A DNA stretch of 64,000 bases from NCBI RefSeq assembly GCF_009183365.2, contig NZ_CP068230.1:4183001-4247000 (forward strand). The letters run 5' to 3'. Of the stretch, positions 18,628 through 27,888 are shown in pieces. Numbering within the stretch: position 1 is the first letter of the stretch; each line of letters starts with the position of its first letter. The DNA comes from Shewanella algae. Lineage in GTDB: Bacteria > Pseudomonadota > Gammaproteobacteria > Enterobacterales > Shewanellaceae. The translations under genes and the position numbers were made by a program. A model generated the notes under the pieces. The model saw nothing but the letters and a program-made list of their open reading frames with translations, was not told the origin of the DNA and made no database searches.

Positions 18628-21600
18628 ATGAAGATCAGCCCACTGGTCGCCAGTATCGGCCTGCTTTCCGGCATGGCATTCAGCCAACAGACGTTTGCAC
18701 AGCCCTCCTCCCCCCAAGCTTCCTCACCTCATCCCGCCGCCAGGCTGCACGGTCATCCCTTACTGCCCGCTCAAGCCAACGAGCAGGCGAGACTGGCCTC
18801 TCACGCGCGGCTTAAGCGCGAGGTCAACTCTCAAGCGGAGAGGCAGACAAAGGCTTCGTTGCCGGCGCCGCCGCAGGCCTTTAGCAGTCAGGCGGTGGCG
18901 AACCAGGTAATTGAAGGACATGCCGTTGACAAAAAAACGCCCCAAAAACGCCAAGCCGTCGAAAGCCTCAACCTGATGAGCCGCTCGGCGGCCGGCGATC
19001 TGCAGATGCAGGCCGACAGCAGCTGTGATGAGCTGACAGGCCTCAATGGTCAGGCACTGGTCGATGCATTAAGCGCCGCCACGCCTGCTTGTGTCGGTGC
19101 CTTTTACAGCCTGGTGGGCAGTCAGGCCACCGCCAGCTTCAGCCAGGCCAATGTGCTGGCGGTAGCCAATGCCATAGACGGCCGCGCCGAAAGCTACACA
19201 GGAACTGACACCCAAGGGCTGGAGTCCTTGATAAACTTTGTCCGCGCCGCCCTCTATGTGCAGTTTTATCATCCGGAAGATGTGCCCGCCTATGATGCCT
19301 CGGTAACCACGGCGTTAAGCGGCGCACTGGATAGTCTGTTCAACAATCCCAAGAGCTGGACAGTTTCCGAGGCCAATGCCGGGGTTCTCAAAGAAGCATT
19401 GATCCTGGTGGATTCGGCCAATCTGGGTGCCGAATTCAACTGGGTAACCATCAAGGTTCTCAACGAATACGACAGCGACTGGCAGGCGCTGTTTGGCATG
19501 AATGCCGCCGCCAATGCTGTGTTTACTACCCTGTTCCGGGCTCAGTGGAACGACGAAATGCAAGCGCTGTTCGCCCGGGATCAGAGCATTCTCGATGCCC
19601 TCAATCAGTTTCAACTTGAGCAGCGCCAACTACTGGGAACCAACGCCGAATACCTGCTGGTCAATGCGGTACGTGAGATGTCCCGCCTCTACTACATAGA
19701 GGCGATGAAGCCCAGGGTCACGACTCTGGTCAAGGCGGTAATCGACAGCAGCAGTAAAGAGGACAGCAGCCGCGCCATCTGGCTCGCCGCTGCAGAAATG
19801 GCCGACTACTATGACCGCAGCCAGTGCGACTACTACGGCATTTGCGGCTTCAAATACCAACTGGAGCAGGACACCCTGAGTTTCAACTGGAAGTGCTCGG
19901 ATACCCTGAAGATGCGCGCCCAGGATCTGTATCAGGATCAGGCAAGCTGGATCTGCGAAGTGCTCAGCGACCAGGAAGCCTACTTCCACAGCAAGCTGGA
20001 AACCAGCAATACTCCGGTGAGCGAAGATAACAACGACGATCTTGAGCTGGTGATCTTCAACTCCTCCGGCGACTACCAGTCATTCGCCGGCAGCTTCTTC
20101 GGCATCAACACAGACAACGGCGGCATGTATCTTGAAGGCTCGCCGGCCGGGCTCAAAAATCAGGCCCGTTTTATCGCCTATGAAGCCGAGTGGCGCCGCC
20201 CCGATTTCCATGTCTGGAACCTGCAGCATGAATATGTGCACTACCTGGATGGCCGCTTCAACCTCCACGGCGACTTTGCCCGCGGCATGTCGGCCGACAC
20301 CATCTGGTGGGTTGAAGGATTGGCGGAATACATCTCCTACCGGGATGCCAACACCGCAGCCATAGCACTTGGTGAAACCAAGGCATTTGCCCTGTCGCAA
20401 ATATTCAAAAACACCTATGACTCGGGACAAGACAGAGTCTATCGCTGGGGCTATCTGGCGGTGCGCTTTATGTTCGAGCGCCATATGGATGATGTTCGCC
20501 AGATCCTCAGTCTGCTGCGCAGCGACAACTACAGCGAGTATCAAGCCCTGATAGATGGCATAGGCAGTCGTTATGACAATGAATGGTACAGCTGGCTGAC
20601 AAGCGGCCTGAGCACGGCCGACAATGGCATAGTGGATAAGGGCCCCAGCGACATAGACGCCGCACCCAGCGGCCGTGAAGGTAACTGGAGTGGCCCGGGC
20701 GGCAATATCAGCCGCGACTTTGCCCCCTGCACGGTCAGCGACGAATCTTATCGTTATCAGGAAGGCATGACGCCGCTGCTGGATGTGCCAATCGAGTGTA
20801 TCGACTCGAAAAACGGCCGCGCCAGCCTGGTGTTTGCCAATGAGCAGCGTTCCGACCAAGAGCTGTGGATCAAGGTGGGTGACGGCTGGGGTGATGCCGA
20901 TATCTATTTCAGCTCCCAAGGCTGGGCCAGCGCCGAAAACAACGAGGGCTTAGGTATAGGCAATGGGAATCACGAGGTGATCAAGGTGCGCCTCAACCCC
21001 GACAGCTACTGGCATTACCTGACTCTGGCCGGTGAATTTGGCGGCGTGGATCTATTGCTGTCGACCACAGAAGTCGAAGCCGACCCGGACCCGGCTCAAG
21101 GCGGCGGTGATGGCGATGGCGGCGAGCCGGTGGATTGCGGTGCTCCGAGCACAGACTATGGCCAGTTGCTGGCCGGCAAGAATGAATGCCTCAGTGGTGG
21201 CCGTTCCAGCTTCTATGTCTGGGTCGAGGAAGATAACACTCGCCTGACCTTCAGCCTCGGCGGCGGCACTGGTGACGCCGATCTCTACTATGCTGCCGAT
21301 ACCTGGGCCGGTACAGCTCACTATGATGCGTTCGCCAAGACCGCAGGCAACAGCGAGACACTGACAGTCACGGCCAATCGCGGCTGGCGTTACCTGGCGG
21401 TGGAGAGTGACAACCAGTATGCCGGTGTCAGCCTGAGCCTGAAAGTGGCCACGGCCGGTGAACCTCAGCCCAGTGTCCTCGAAAATGCCTGCGCCACCAA
21501 GGCTCCCCAGAGTTACAGCGAGTTACAGTCCGGCGCGGCCATCTGCGCCGCCAGTGGCCGGGGAGACTTCTACTTCTATATTGCCGAAGGTACTCAGGAG

Positions 21601-21807
21601 ATTGAAGTTGTCACAGGCCACGGCAGCGGCGATGTCAGCCTCTATGGTGGCACTAGCTGGCCTACAGCCAACAGTTATCAACAGGCATCCACCCAGCAAG
21701 GCAACGCAGAACGTTTACTGCTGCAGGCGCCAAGCGAAGGTTGGTACTATCTGATGCTGGATGGTGCCAATGCTGAAGGGGTCAGCATCCAGATGCAGGC
21801 TCGCTGA
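18628..21807 (+). CDS. Secreted M9 (Vibrio-type) collagenase
   Basis: 1059 residues from ATG 18628; the frame opens at 18529, but MKISPLVASIG starts a normal signal peptide ending near AQP (residue 27). A low-complexity Ser/Pro/Ala segment and a propeptide-like region (to about 120) precede a long helical activator region and the peptidase M9 catalytic domain. The zinc motif HEYVH lies in QHEYVHYLDGRF near residue 535, with the downstream Glu in WWVEGLAEYISY. Three PPC-like beta domains follow (about 725-815, 835-945 and 960-1055), separated by a Gly/Asp linker. It should degrade collagen or gelatin outside the cell. It is monocistronic, ending at a strong terminator. Confidence 0.93.
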   Translation: MKISPLVASIGLLSGMAFSQQTFAQPSSPQASSPHPAARLHGHPLLPAQANEQARLASHARLKREVNSQAERQTKASLPAPPQAFSSQAVANQVIEGHAVDKKTPQKRQAVESLNLMSRSAAGDLQMQADSSCDELTGLNGQALVDALSAATPACVGAFYSLVGSQATASFSQANVLAVANAIDGRAESYTGTDTQGLESLINFVRAALYVQFYHPEDVPAYDASVTTALSGALDSLFNNPKSWTVSEANAGVLKEALILVDSANLGAEFNWVTIKVLNEYDSDWQALFGMNAAANAVFTTLFRAQWNDEMQALFARDQSILDALNQFQLEQRQLLGTNAEYLLVNAVREMSRLYYIEAMKPRVTTLVKAVIDSSSKEDSSRAIWLAAAEMADYYDRSQCDYYGICGFKYQLEQDTLSFNWKCSDTLKMRAQDLYQDQASWICEVLSDQEAYFHSKLETSNTPVSEDNNDDLELVIFNSSGDYQSFAGSFFGINTDNGGMYLEGSPAGLKNQARFIAYEAEWRRPDFHVWNLQHEYVHYLDGRFNLHGDFARGMSADTIWWVEGLAEYISYRDANTAAIALGETKAFALSQIFKNTYDSGQDRVYRWGYLAVRFMFERHMDDVRQILSLLRSDNYSEYQALIDGIGSRYDNEWYSWLTSGLSTADNGIVDKGPSDIDAAPSGREGNWSGPGGNISRDFAPCTVSDESYRYQEGMTPLLDVPIECIDSKNGRASLVFANEQRSDQELWIKVGDGWGDADIYFSSQGWASAENNEGLGIGNGNHEVIKVRLNPDSYWHYLTLAGEFGGVDLLLSTTEVEADPDPAQGGGDGDGGEPVDCGAPSTDYGQLLAGKNECLSGGRSSFYVWVEEDNTRLTFSLGGGTGDADLYYAADTWAGTAHYDAFAKTAGNSETLTVTANRGWRYLAVESDNQYAGVSLSLKVATAGEPQPSVLENACATKAPQSYSELQSGAAICAASGRGDFYFYIAEGTQEIEVVTGHGSGDVSLYGGTSWPTANSYQQASTQQGNAERLLLQAPSEGWYYLMLDGANAEGVSIQMQAR

Positions 21808-21826
21808 TAGCGTTACAGTTTGGATG

Positions 21827-21856
21827 AAAAAAGCGCTGCCTCGGCAGCGCTTTTTT
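21827..21856. terminator. Bidirectional terminator
   Basis: A-run, GCGCTGCC-TC-GGCAGCGC stem and T-run between the convergent collagenase and sulfur-uptake genes. Confidence 0.92.
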
Positions 21857-21869
21857 ACCTTTACGACCG

Positions 21870-22094
21870 TTAGCCCTTCTTGATGGTCATGGTCCAGGCA
21901 GCATCGCCCTTCTGGGCAAAGTGAGTCACCTCATGGCCCTCTTCGGCGGCCCAGCGAGGAATGTTTTCTGTCGCCTGGGCGCAGTCATAGTCCAGTACCA
22001 CTTCGTCGCCTTTTTCTATGCCCTTTATCAGCTTCTGCAGCTCTATCAAAGGGAAAGGACAAAGTTTGCCGGTAGTATCGAGAACATGTTTCAT
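21870..22094 (-). CDS. TusA/SirA family sulfur-carrier protein (distal copy)
   Basis: 74 residues. ATG 22094 is chosen because GGAG lies 6 bases before it; a TTG at 22100 touches the ribosome site. The TusA fold is marked by the N-terminal LDTTGKLCPFPLIELQK with the active Cys in CPFPL. Such proteins hand persulfide sulfur to partners. It is the last gene of a four-gene leftward operon that alternates TusA-like proteins with YeeE/YedE permeases, so it most likely receives sulfur brought in by the permease encoded just upstream (22116-23153). Confidence 0.9.
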   Translation of the reverse strand: MKHVLDTTGKLCPFPLIELQKLIKGIEKGDEVVLDYDCAQATENIPRWAAEEGHEVTHFAQKGDAAWTMTIKKG

Positions 22095-22115
22095 ATACAA
22101 CTCCTTGGATAAAAC

Positions 22116-23153
22116 TCAGATCTGAGCCAGTCGCATGGGCCGGATCAGGGTAAAGTAACTGAAGCAGTAACTGCCAAGCAGAATGGCCGGAATAAACAGC
22201 CAGCCCTGCCAGGACAGATAGGCGGTACCCACAAGCGCATTGCCCAACATGCAACCGCCGGCAATACCGCTGCCAAAGCCCATCAACAGACCGCCGACAA
22301 GCCCAAACAATACCGTCTTGTGGCCCGGATAGCGCCAACGCTGCTCCGAACTGCCGCGGGCGGCAATAAAGGCCCCGACAAACAAGCCGATGAGGAAGTA
22401 TCCCGGCCAGCCGAAGAACTTGGTGTTGCCAGTGGTCAGCAGATCCCACAGCTGAGCGCTGGGGCCACTGATACCAACGCCACCGACCCGACCGCTTTCC
22501 AGGCTCGCAGGCCAGGCCAGCAGAGCCAGCACGCCGATGATCAGCGCACTCACGAACGGGTGCCAACGGGCTTCAAACAACAGATGTGCCAGGCCGCTGC
22601 GCCTCGGGGTCATCAGGGCCACAGGGTGCTTGCGCCGCTTGAGATAGCGTATCGCCAGTACGGAAGTCAGCAGCGCCAGGGCGATACTCACCAACCAGGG
22701 CGAAACCCCCAGGCTCTGATACAGGGTCTGATCGGCCAACTGTTGCTGTTTGATGGGGGCCAGCATGCTCTTGAGCTCGGCCGTGCGCACCAGTTTACTG
22801 GCAACAATAAAGCCCAGCACTGCCATCACACTGGCAGCCAAGCCTTCGGCCGCCCTGTAATAGGCTCCGGTGGAGCAACTGCCTGCCGCCGCCATACCCA
22901 GGCCAAACAGCACGCCACCAATCAGAGTTGCCAACCAGGGGAAATGCCCCGTCGGCAACTTGACCCAGCCCAGCTCATAAAAGGCAAACAGCCCCAGGCT
23001 CTGGATACTGATGGCGATCAATATGGCGATCACCATGGTGAAGTCTTTCTGCAGGAAGGTGTCACGTATGCCACCCGCCATGCAGAAACGCCCCCGCTGC
23101 ATCACAAACCCCATGGCCAGACCTATGCCCAAACCACTGAGAATCGTCAGCAT
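22116..23153 (-). CDS. YeeE/YedE family sulfur (thiosulfate) permease
   Basis: 345 residues with about nine or ten hydrophobic helices in two pseudo-repeats. Conserved Cys sites of the YeeE/TsuA family appear as Cys24 (QRGRFCMAGG), GSCSTGAYYRA near residue 96, and GGCMLGNALVG near 305. In the Spirochaeta YeeE structure such Cys residues relay thiosulfate through the membrane. Flanked by two TusA-like genes, it is the shorter of two permeases in the operon. GAGGAG precedes its ATG. The substrate (thiosulfate or another sulfur compound) is inferred from the family. Confidence 0.9.
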   Translation of the reverse strand: MLTILSGLGIGLAMGFVMQRGRFCMAGGIRDTFLQKDFTMVIAILIAISIQSLGLFAFYELGWVKLPTGHFPWLATLIGGVLFGLGMAAAGSCSTGAYYRAAEGLAASVMAVLGFIVASKLVRTAELKSMLAPIKQQQLADQTLYQSLGVSPWLVSIALALLTSVLAIRYLKRRKHPVALMTPRRSGLAHLLFEARWHPFVSALIIGVLALLAWPASLESGRVGGVGISGPSAQLWDLLTTGNTKFFGWPGYFLIGLFVGAFIAARGSSEQRWRYPGHKTVLFGLVGGLLMGFGSGIAGGCMLGNALVGTAYLSWQGWLFIPAILLGSYCFSYFTLIRPMRLAQI

Positions 23154-23163
23154 AACCGGCTCC

Positions 23164-23397
23164 TCAGCGCTGGATCAGATAACGGATAGTCGGGCCGTTC
23201 TGTTCTATCTCCAGCACCTTGTAACCGTGGTTCTTGGCATCCAATGGAATATTGTTGATCGACTGTGGGCAGTCGCTGATCACTTCCAGAATTTCGCCGG
23301 GCTTGAGCTGGGGCATGGCCTCCAGGGTGGCAACGGCGGGATAAGGACAAGGTTCACCAACCATATCCAATTGATAATCAGGAGTATATTGGCTCAT
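23164..23397 (-). CDS. TusA/YedF family sulfur-carrier protein (proximal copy)
   Basis: 77 residues with the TusA signature DMVGEPCPYPAVATLEAM (active Cys in CPYP near residue 17). Its ATG overlaps the stop of the upstream permease by one base (TAATG), so it is tightly coupled to that gene. It differs clearly in sequence from the distal TusA-like protein, so the two pairs did not arise by a recent duplication. It probably accepts sulfur from the 404-residue permease. Confidence 0.9.
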   Translation of the reverse strand: MSQYTPDYQLDMVGEPCPYPAVATLEAMPQLKPGEILEVISDCPQSINNIPLDAKNHGYKVLEIEQNGPTIRYLIQR

Positions 23398-24611
23398 TAC
23401 GCGGCCTCCGCAGTCAGTTGTGCATCCCGTTTGGCTTTACGGGCAAAGAATTGTTTTTCCCAGGCGAGCATGGCGGCAAACGCCAGGCCCAACATCAGGT
23501 AGGTGGCCAGCAAGCCGCCCTTGTCCCCCAAGCTGGAAAGCAGGTTGACCTTGTCCCAACTGGTGGCCAGTGGTTCGGCAAAGTCGTCCCAGTAGTAGGC
23601 CAAAATGGTGGAGCCGATAACATTACCCAGGCCAACCCACCAGAAGTGCACCTGCCCTTCCACGGCGCGGTACATCCAACCGGTTTCGCAGCCACCGGCC
23701 AGCACTATACCGAAACCGAACAGCAAGCCGCCGATAACCGCATTGGGACCGGCCCACATGATCTTGGGTGAAACCCCTAGTTGCACATAGCTGTAAATCC
23801 CTATGGCACTGACCGCCATACCTATGATGATCGCCTTGGCCATATGGGTACGGCCGGTGATCCACATGTCGCGAAATGCCGAGGTAAAGCAGATCTGTGC
23901 CCTTTCAATCAGCAGACCGAAACCGACACCACAGAGCATGGCAATACCCAGCTTGGGTGCGTTGAACAGGGTCAGGAGTCCCCAACCGACTATGCCGATA
24001 AACACCAGCATGCCGATCCGAAAACGCCTTCTGGCCTGGTTTTCGTCCTGCTTGACCGAGCTGGCCTTGGTGACCTTCTTCAGCGCCACCGGAATGCGGA
24101 ACATGGGCAGCAAGGTGAACTTGGCGCCAAAGTAAGAACCGGCAGCAGTGGCCAGCGCGAAGAACCAGGCATGCAGCGAGAACTGTGGAATACCGGTAAA
24201 GAAGGCCGCCAGGTTACACCCCATGGCCAAACGGGCGCCGAAGCCGGCTATGATGCCACCAACCAGGGCCTGCATGATGCGCACCCGGCTCTGTGGCATT
24301 CTGAGCTTGACGTTGTTGGCCCATAGCGCCGCAGCGATACAGCCACCGAACATACCGATAATCATCATGCCGTCGATGCGATCCAGCGGCGTACCGGCCA
24401 AACCTATCACCTTGAAGTAACCCCAGTTTTCCGGCTCGGCACCAAGTATTTGCAGTAAATGCCCACCCCAGCGGGTAAATTCGCCGGTCACGGCCCAGAA
24501 GGTTCCGGTAAGACCAAAATAGTAGGTGGAGAGAATACCAGCAGCGATAACAGCCGGCATGGGAGCCCAGAAACGGACCAGATATTGTTGTTTAAATTGT
24601 TGCCATGTCAT
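23397..24611 (-). CDS. YeeE/YedE family sulfur (thiosulfate) permease, long form
   Basis: 404 residues, first gene of the four-gene sulfur operon. About ten membrane segments in two halves. Conserved Cys motifs: MGCNLAAFFTGIPQ near residue 135, RAQICFTSAFRD near 245, and GGCETGWMYRAVEG near 320. A basic cytoplasmic loop between the halves (about 180-205, KKVTKASSVKQDENQARRR) makes it longer than the second permease. The family imports thiosulfate or related sulfur compounds. It is preceded by a 299-base leader with two hairpins. Confidence 0.9.
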   Translation of the reverse strand: MTWQQFKQQYLVRFWAPMPAVIAAGILSTYYFGLTGTFWAVTGEFTRWGGHLLQILGAEPENWGYFKVIGLAGTPLDRIDGMMIIGMFGGCIAAALWANNVKLRMPQSRVRIMQALVGGIIAGFGARLAMGCNLAAFFTGIPQFSLHAWFFALATAAGSYFGAKFTLLPMFRIPVALKKVTKASSVKQDENQARRRFRIGMLVFIGIVGWGLLTLFNAPKLGIAMLCGVGFGLLIERAQICFTSAFRDMWITGRTHMAKAIIIGMAVSAIGIYSYVQLGVSPKIMWAGPNAVIGGLLFGFGIVLAGGCETGWMYRAVEGQVHFWWVGLGNVIGSTILAYYWDDFAEPLATSWDKVNLLSSLGDKGGLLATYLMLGLAFAAMLAWEKQFFARKAKRDAQLTAEAA

Positions 24612-24644
24612 GTCATTACCCTAATGAACGAGACCTTGTCTAAA

Positions 24645-24820
24645 CGGACACAGGCGTGTCCGTCAACCATTACAGGTGCGAACAGGCAGCCCGCAGAAAC
24701 TGACCTGTCGCATCTTATGTATGCCTTTACGGCGATAAAATCGCTGGAGTGCAGCAAACGACCGGCTGTCTACCATCATCAAAGCACTAAAGACCGGCTG
24801 GAACTGGGTTCCGACCGGTC
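24645..24820. promoter_or_regulatory. Two hairpins upstream of the sulfur-uptake operon
   Basis: Perfect hairpin CGGACAC-AGGC-GTGTCCG at 24645-24662, and a composite hairpin at 24792-24820 with outer GACCGG/CCGGTC and inner GGAAC/GTTCC arms. Both lie between the operon start and fdhD. No known riboswitch core is recognised. Confidence 0.45.
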
Positions 24821-24910
24821 ATAAACAGTGTTTAACAACGATGATGAGCAGACAGTAAGCGCTGTGCCAGGGAAGAGGCCCGGTACTTCGAGGCCTTATT
24901 CGCAGCTTCC

Positions 24911-25747
24911 CTAAATGGCTTTGGCCAGGCGATCGCGGCTCAATCCCGTCAGTCTGTGACCATGGGTGTAGAGCGTCGCACGACCGTTGCGGCAAAAGCC
25001 CACCAGCGTGATGTTGCTCTTCTCGGCCAACTCCAACGCCAGTGAGGTCACGGCGGACATGGCAAAAAGAATCTGAATATTGGCACTGGCAGCCTTTTGC
25101 ACCATCTCGAAACTGGCTCTGCTGGTCAATAAAACCGCGATTGGCCGCTCGGCATGTTTCTGTGAAAAGGCACCGATTAACTTATCCAGTGCTATATGTC
25201 TTCCAATATCTTCATAGGCATCAATAATATGCCCATCTTTATTTAAACCCATGGCAGCATGGGTGGCGCCAGTTAATTTAAAATGCTGTTGATTGTCCTT
25301 AACAAAATTCAAAGCAACCTTTAAATTATTGATATTAAACTTGGCACCATCATCAACTCGAATAACAGGTTTAACCGCTTCTTCAAGTTGGGCAACACCG
25401 CAAAGTCCACAACCGGTTCTACCGGCCATATTGCGTCTTTGTTGCTTTAATTCCATGAAACATCTTTGGGTTATCTCAATCTGAACCAGCACACCTTCTT
25501 CGGTATACTCAAGTTCAACACCCTTGATTTCATTTATGTTTCTGACTATGCGCTCCGACAAGGTAAAGCCGATTGCAAAGGCTTCGAGATCCTGCGGACT
25601 GGCCAACATTACCGTGTGGGCAATGCCGTTATATACCAGGGCGATTCTCACTTCGTTCGCTAAGTAGTCAGTTAATTCCGAAGCCTGCCCTTGTTCCATA
25701 AGGGTAACTTGTTTCTCGGTGACAACGTCATGCGAATAATAATCCAT
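24911..25747 (-). CDS. fdhD: Formate dehydrogenase accessory sulfurtransferase FdhD
   Basis: 278 residues, normal for FdhD. The redox Cys pair lies in GRTGCGLCGVAQLEE near residue 114. AMGLNKDGHIIDAYEDIGRHIALDKLIGA (about 180-208) and LLTSRASFEMVQKAA are further family marks. FdhD transfers sulfur from IscS to the molybdenum cofactor so that formate dehydrogenase becomes active. It faces left, separated from selC by 141 bases, and completes the formate dehydrogenase island. Its first half is somewhat richer in A+T than its neighbours. A hairpin with AGGGAAG/CTTCCCT arms (24869-24912) overlaps its stop codon. Confidence 0.95.
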   Translation of the reverse strand: MDYYSHDVVTEKQVTLMEQGQASELTDYLANEVRIALVYNGIAHTVMLASPQDLEAFAIGFTLSERIVRNINEIKGVELEYTEEGVLVQIEITQRCFMELKQQRRNMAGRTGCGLCGVAQLEEAVKPVIRVDDGAKFNINNLKVALNFVKDNQQHFKLTGATHAAMGLNKDGHIIDAYEDIGRHIALDKLIGAFSQKHAERPIAVLLTSRASFEMVQKAASANIQILFAMSAVTSLALELAEKSNITLVGFCRNGRATLYTHGHRLTGLSRDRLAKAI

Positions 25748-25843
25748 AAGTACCCTCTGAACCTATCTAAATAATAAAAATTTACAGACTTTAAAATAAA
25801 ATAAGAGCTATATCACAAACTCATAAAGTAAATAAAAACAGGG

Positions 25844-25872
25844 TTGCTTCAATTGCATTCATTTTCTATTAT
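25844..25872 (+). promoter_or_regulatory. Promoter of tRNA-Sec gene
   Basis: TTGCTT (25844-25849), exactly 17 bases, TATTAT (25867-25872). Transcription would start about 10 bases before the mature tRNA 5' end. The -35 box overlaps the selB stop codon on the other strand. Confidence 0.7.
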
Positions 25873-27888
25873 CCTTCTGTCTTTCGATGGAAGAACGTCG
25901 TCTCCGGTGAGGCGTCCGGACTTCAAATCCGGGTGGGGCTGCCAGCAGTCCCGGGTAGGTTCGACTCCTATGTTCTTCCGCCAATCTTCATGGGACCAGA
26001 AAAGTTCAGCGTCCCGGATCTCCCGACTGTTACTGCGATACTTCCTGCGAGTAAAACCGCTGCGATCGAAGAACTCCAACAGTTGAATACTTACCTTGCG
26101 GCCAAGACCTACCATCGCCTTGAACTCGGCGGTTTCCAGTTGTCCCTTTAGCTCTAAATGACCGCGAATAAGATCGGCGTAGTGGCACAGCTTACTGCTG
26201 AGCAGATATCTGTCTTTCACCACGGCGGTGATAAATCCCTGTTGCACCAACTGGAAACACAGCGGCCGCAGCTCACCCGGCTCCAATTCAAGATATTCGG
26301 CCATTTCCGTGACCCACACAGGGGTATCCTGCTGCTCCAGCCAAGGAGATAAACGCTGCCAACAGGCTTCGGCTTTGGGATCCAAGGTCATTCTGTGCTG
26401 CGGCAACTGCAGCAAGGCGCCGCGCAACACCATGCGGCGATCGCGACAGAGGCGCTCCAGGATCAAACCGGCCAGCGGCGATGGCAACTTGCTGTGACTC
26501 ATGCGCAGCAGGCGGTTGCGCCCCAGCCCCAATTGATCCGGGTGCTGCTGATGGTATTGCTCCAGCAAGGACAGATAGTGCTGCTGCTCGGCCTCAAGCA
26601 GTTCAGGTGCCAACAGGAAACCGCCATGGCGGCTGAGTCCGGATTCTTCGATGAGCCGACTCAAACCGGCTTCGGTCAACTGCCAGCGCCAGGCCAAGTC
26701 AGGCACGGCCAAGGCCTGCTGCCTGCCTAGAAGGGTAAGAGCCGCGGCCGGAGTTTCGGCGTCGGCGAGACGGCCAAGAAGAGCGAGCCGCTCTTCGGTG
26801 CGTTTCTTGCGATTGGGCACTGTGAGTGCCAGTACTCTGCCGGCACCCAGGGTATGCTTGCCACTGGCATGGCGCAGCACTATGGGGTCGTCCTGGCACA
26901 ATATCAGTGGCTTATCCAGCACCAGTTCAGCCAGGCAGTAGCCGCGCTCATCGGCCTCGGTCAGTTGGGATATGCGCCCCAGAGTATGATCGGCGCCGTG
27001 GTGGCAATGTACGCTCTGCCAGTGAGTCACTGGCTCAAAGGCACGGATCTGCACCACAGGGCGGCCACAGGCGTCCGGCTGCGGCAAGTTGCTGAGCCAA
27101 TCGCCGCGCTGCGGCGCTCTGTGGTTATCAACACCACTGAGATTGAGGGCGACCCGGGTGCCCGGCAGCGCCGTCTGCGACTCCTGCCCCTGGCAGTGAA
27201 TGCCGCGGATCCTCAGCTTGTCTTTCTGACCCGAGCTGTAGAGGTTATCACCGACATTGGCACTGCCACTGATCACTGTGCCCGTGACCACCCAACCGGC
27301 GCCTTTGACGCTGAAGGCGCGATCCATGGTCATGCGAAAGGCCTGCTGCGCGTCTGCGGCGACGCAAGCCTTCTCAAGCTGTAGCTCGCTCGATGCCAGC
27401 GCCAGAATATGCTCTCTGAGTGAATCGATCCCCTGGCCATTGCTGGCCGAAACGCTAAACACACCGGAGGCCTTGAGGGCAAACTCACAGAGCAGCGCCT
27501 CACTCTCTGCAGCCACTTCATCAATGCGGACCCGCTCCACCAGGTCACTCTTGGTGAGCACCAGCGTCAGGCTCTTAAGCGGCAACATGGCTAAAATCTG
27601 CAGGTGTTCACGGGTCTGCGGCATCACGCCGTCGTCACAGGCCAGTACCAAGAGCGCGTGTCTGGCATGACTGACGCCCACCAGCATGTTGTTGATAAAC
27701 TTTTCATGGCCAGGCACATCGATAAAGGCCAGTCGCTGGCCGTCGGCAAACGGCATAAAGGCATAACCCAGATCTATGGTCATGCCGCGGCGTTTCTCTT
27801 CCGGCAATCTGTCGGTATTTTGCCCTGTCAGGGCCCGAATCAGGCTGGTCTTGCCATGGTCTACATGGCCGGCGGTTACCAGGATCAC
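25849..27888 (-). CDS. selB: Selenocysteine-specific translation elongation factor SelB
   Basis: 679 residues. N-terminal EF-Tu-like GTPase motifs: GHVDHGKT (7-14), DVPGHE, and TKSD. Domains II and III follow, then four winged-helix units (from about 400) that bind the SECIS hairpin. The normal family end, about SGFTRRKYRSNSREIRDAELF near residue 630, is followed by an extra tail of about 45 residues. That tail is the antisense reading of selC and its promoter, so the last 135 bases of selB overlap the tRNA gene on the opposite strand. The ATG overlaps the selA stop by 4 bases. Confidence 0.95.
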   Translation of the reverse strand: MILVTAGHVDHGKTSLIRALTGQNTDRLPEEKRRGMTIDLGYAFMPFADGQRLAFIDVPGHEKFINNMLVGVSHARHALLVLACDDGVMPQTREHLQILAMLPLKSLTLVLTKSDLVERVRIDEVAAESEALLCEFALKASGVFSVSASNGQGIDSLREHILALASSELQLEKACVAADAQQAFRMTMDRAFSVKGAGWVVTGTVISGSANVGDNLYSSGQKDKLRIRGIHCQGQESQTALPGTRVALNLSGVDNHRAPQRGDWLSNLPQPDACGRPVVQIRAFEPVTHWQSVHCHHGADHTLGRISQLTEADERGYCLAELVLDKPLILCQDDPIVLRHASGKHTLGAGRVLALTVPNRKKRTEERLALLGRLADAETPAAALTLLGRQQALAVPDLAWRWQLTEAGLSRLIEESGLSRHGGFLLAPELLEAEQQHYLSLLEQYHQQHPDQLGLGRNRLLRMSHSKLPSPLAGLILERLCRDRRMVLRGALLQLPQHRMTLDPKAEACWQRLSPWLEQQDTPVWVTEMAEYLELEPGELRPLCFQLVQQGFITAVVKDRYLLSSKLCHYADLIRGHLELKGQLETAEFKAMVGLGRKVSIQLLEFFDRSGFTRRKYRSNSREIRDAELFWSHEDWRKNIGVEPTRDCWQPHPDLKSGRLTGDDVLPSKDRRIIENECN
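25889..25983 (+). tRNA. selC: tRNA-Sec (anticodon TCA)
   Basis: 95 bases including the encoded CCA. Diagnostic for selenocysteine tRNA are the 8-bp acceptor stem GGAAGAAC/GTTCTTCC, the anticodon TCA at 25923-25925, the long extra arm, and the T loop GTTCGAC. It is charged with serine, which SelA converts to selenocysteine, and is delivered by SelB to the fdoG UGA codon encoded in this window. The gene is antisense to the 3' end of selB. Confidence 0.97.
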
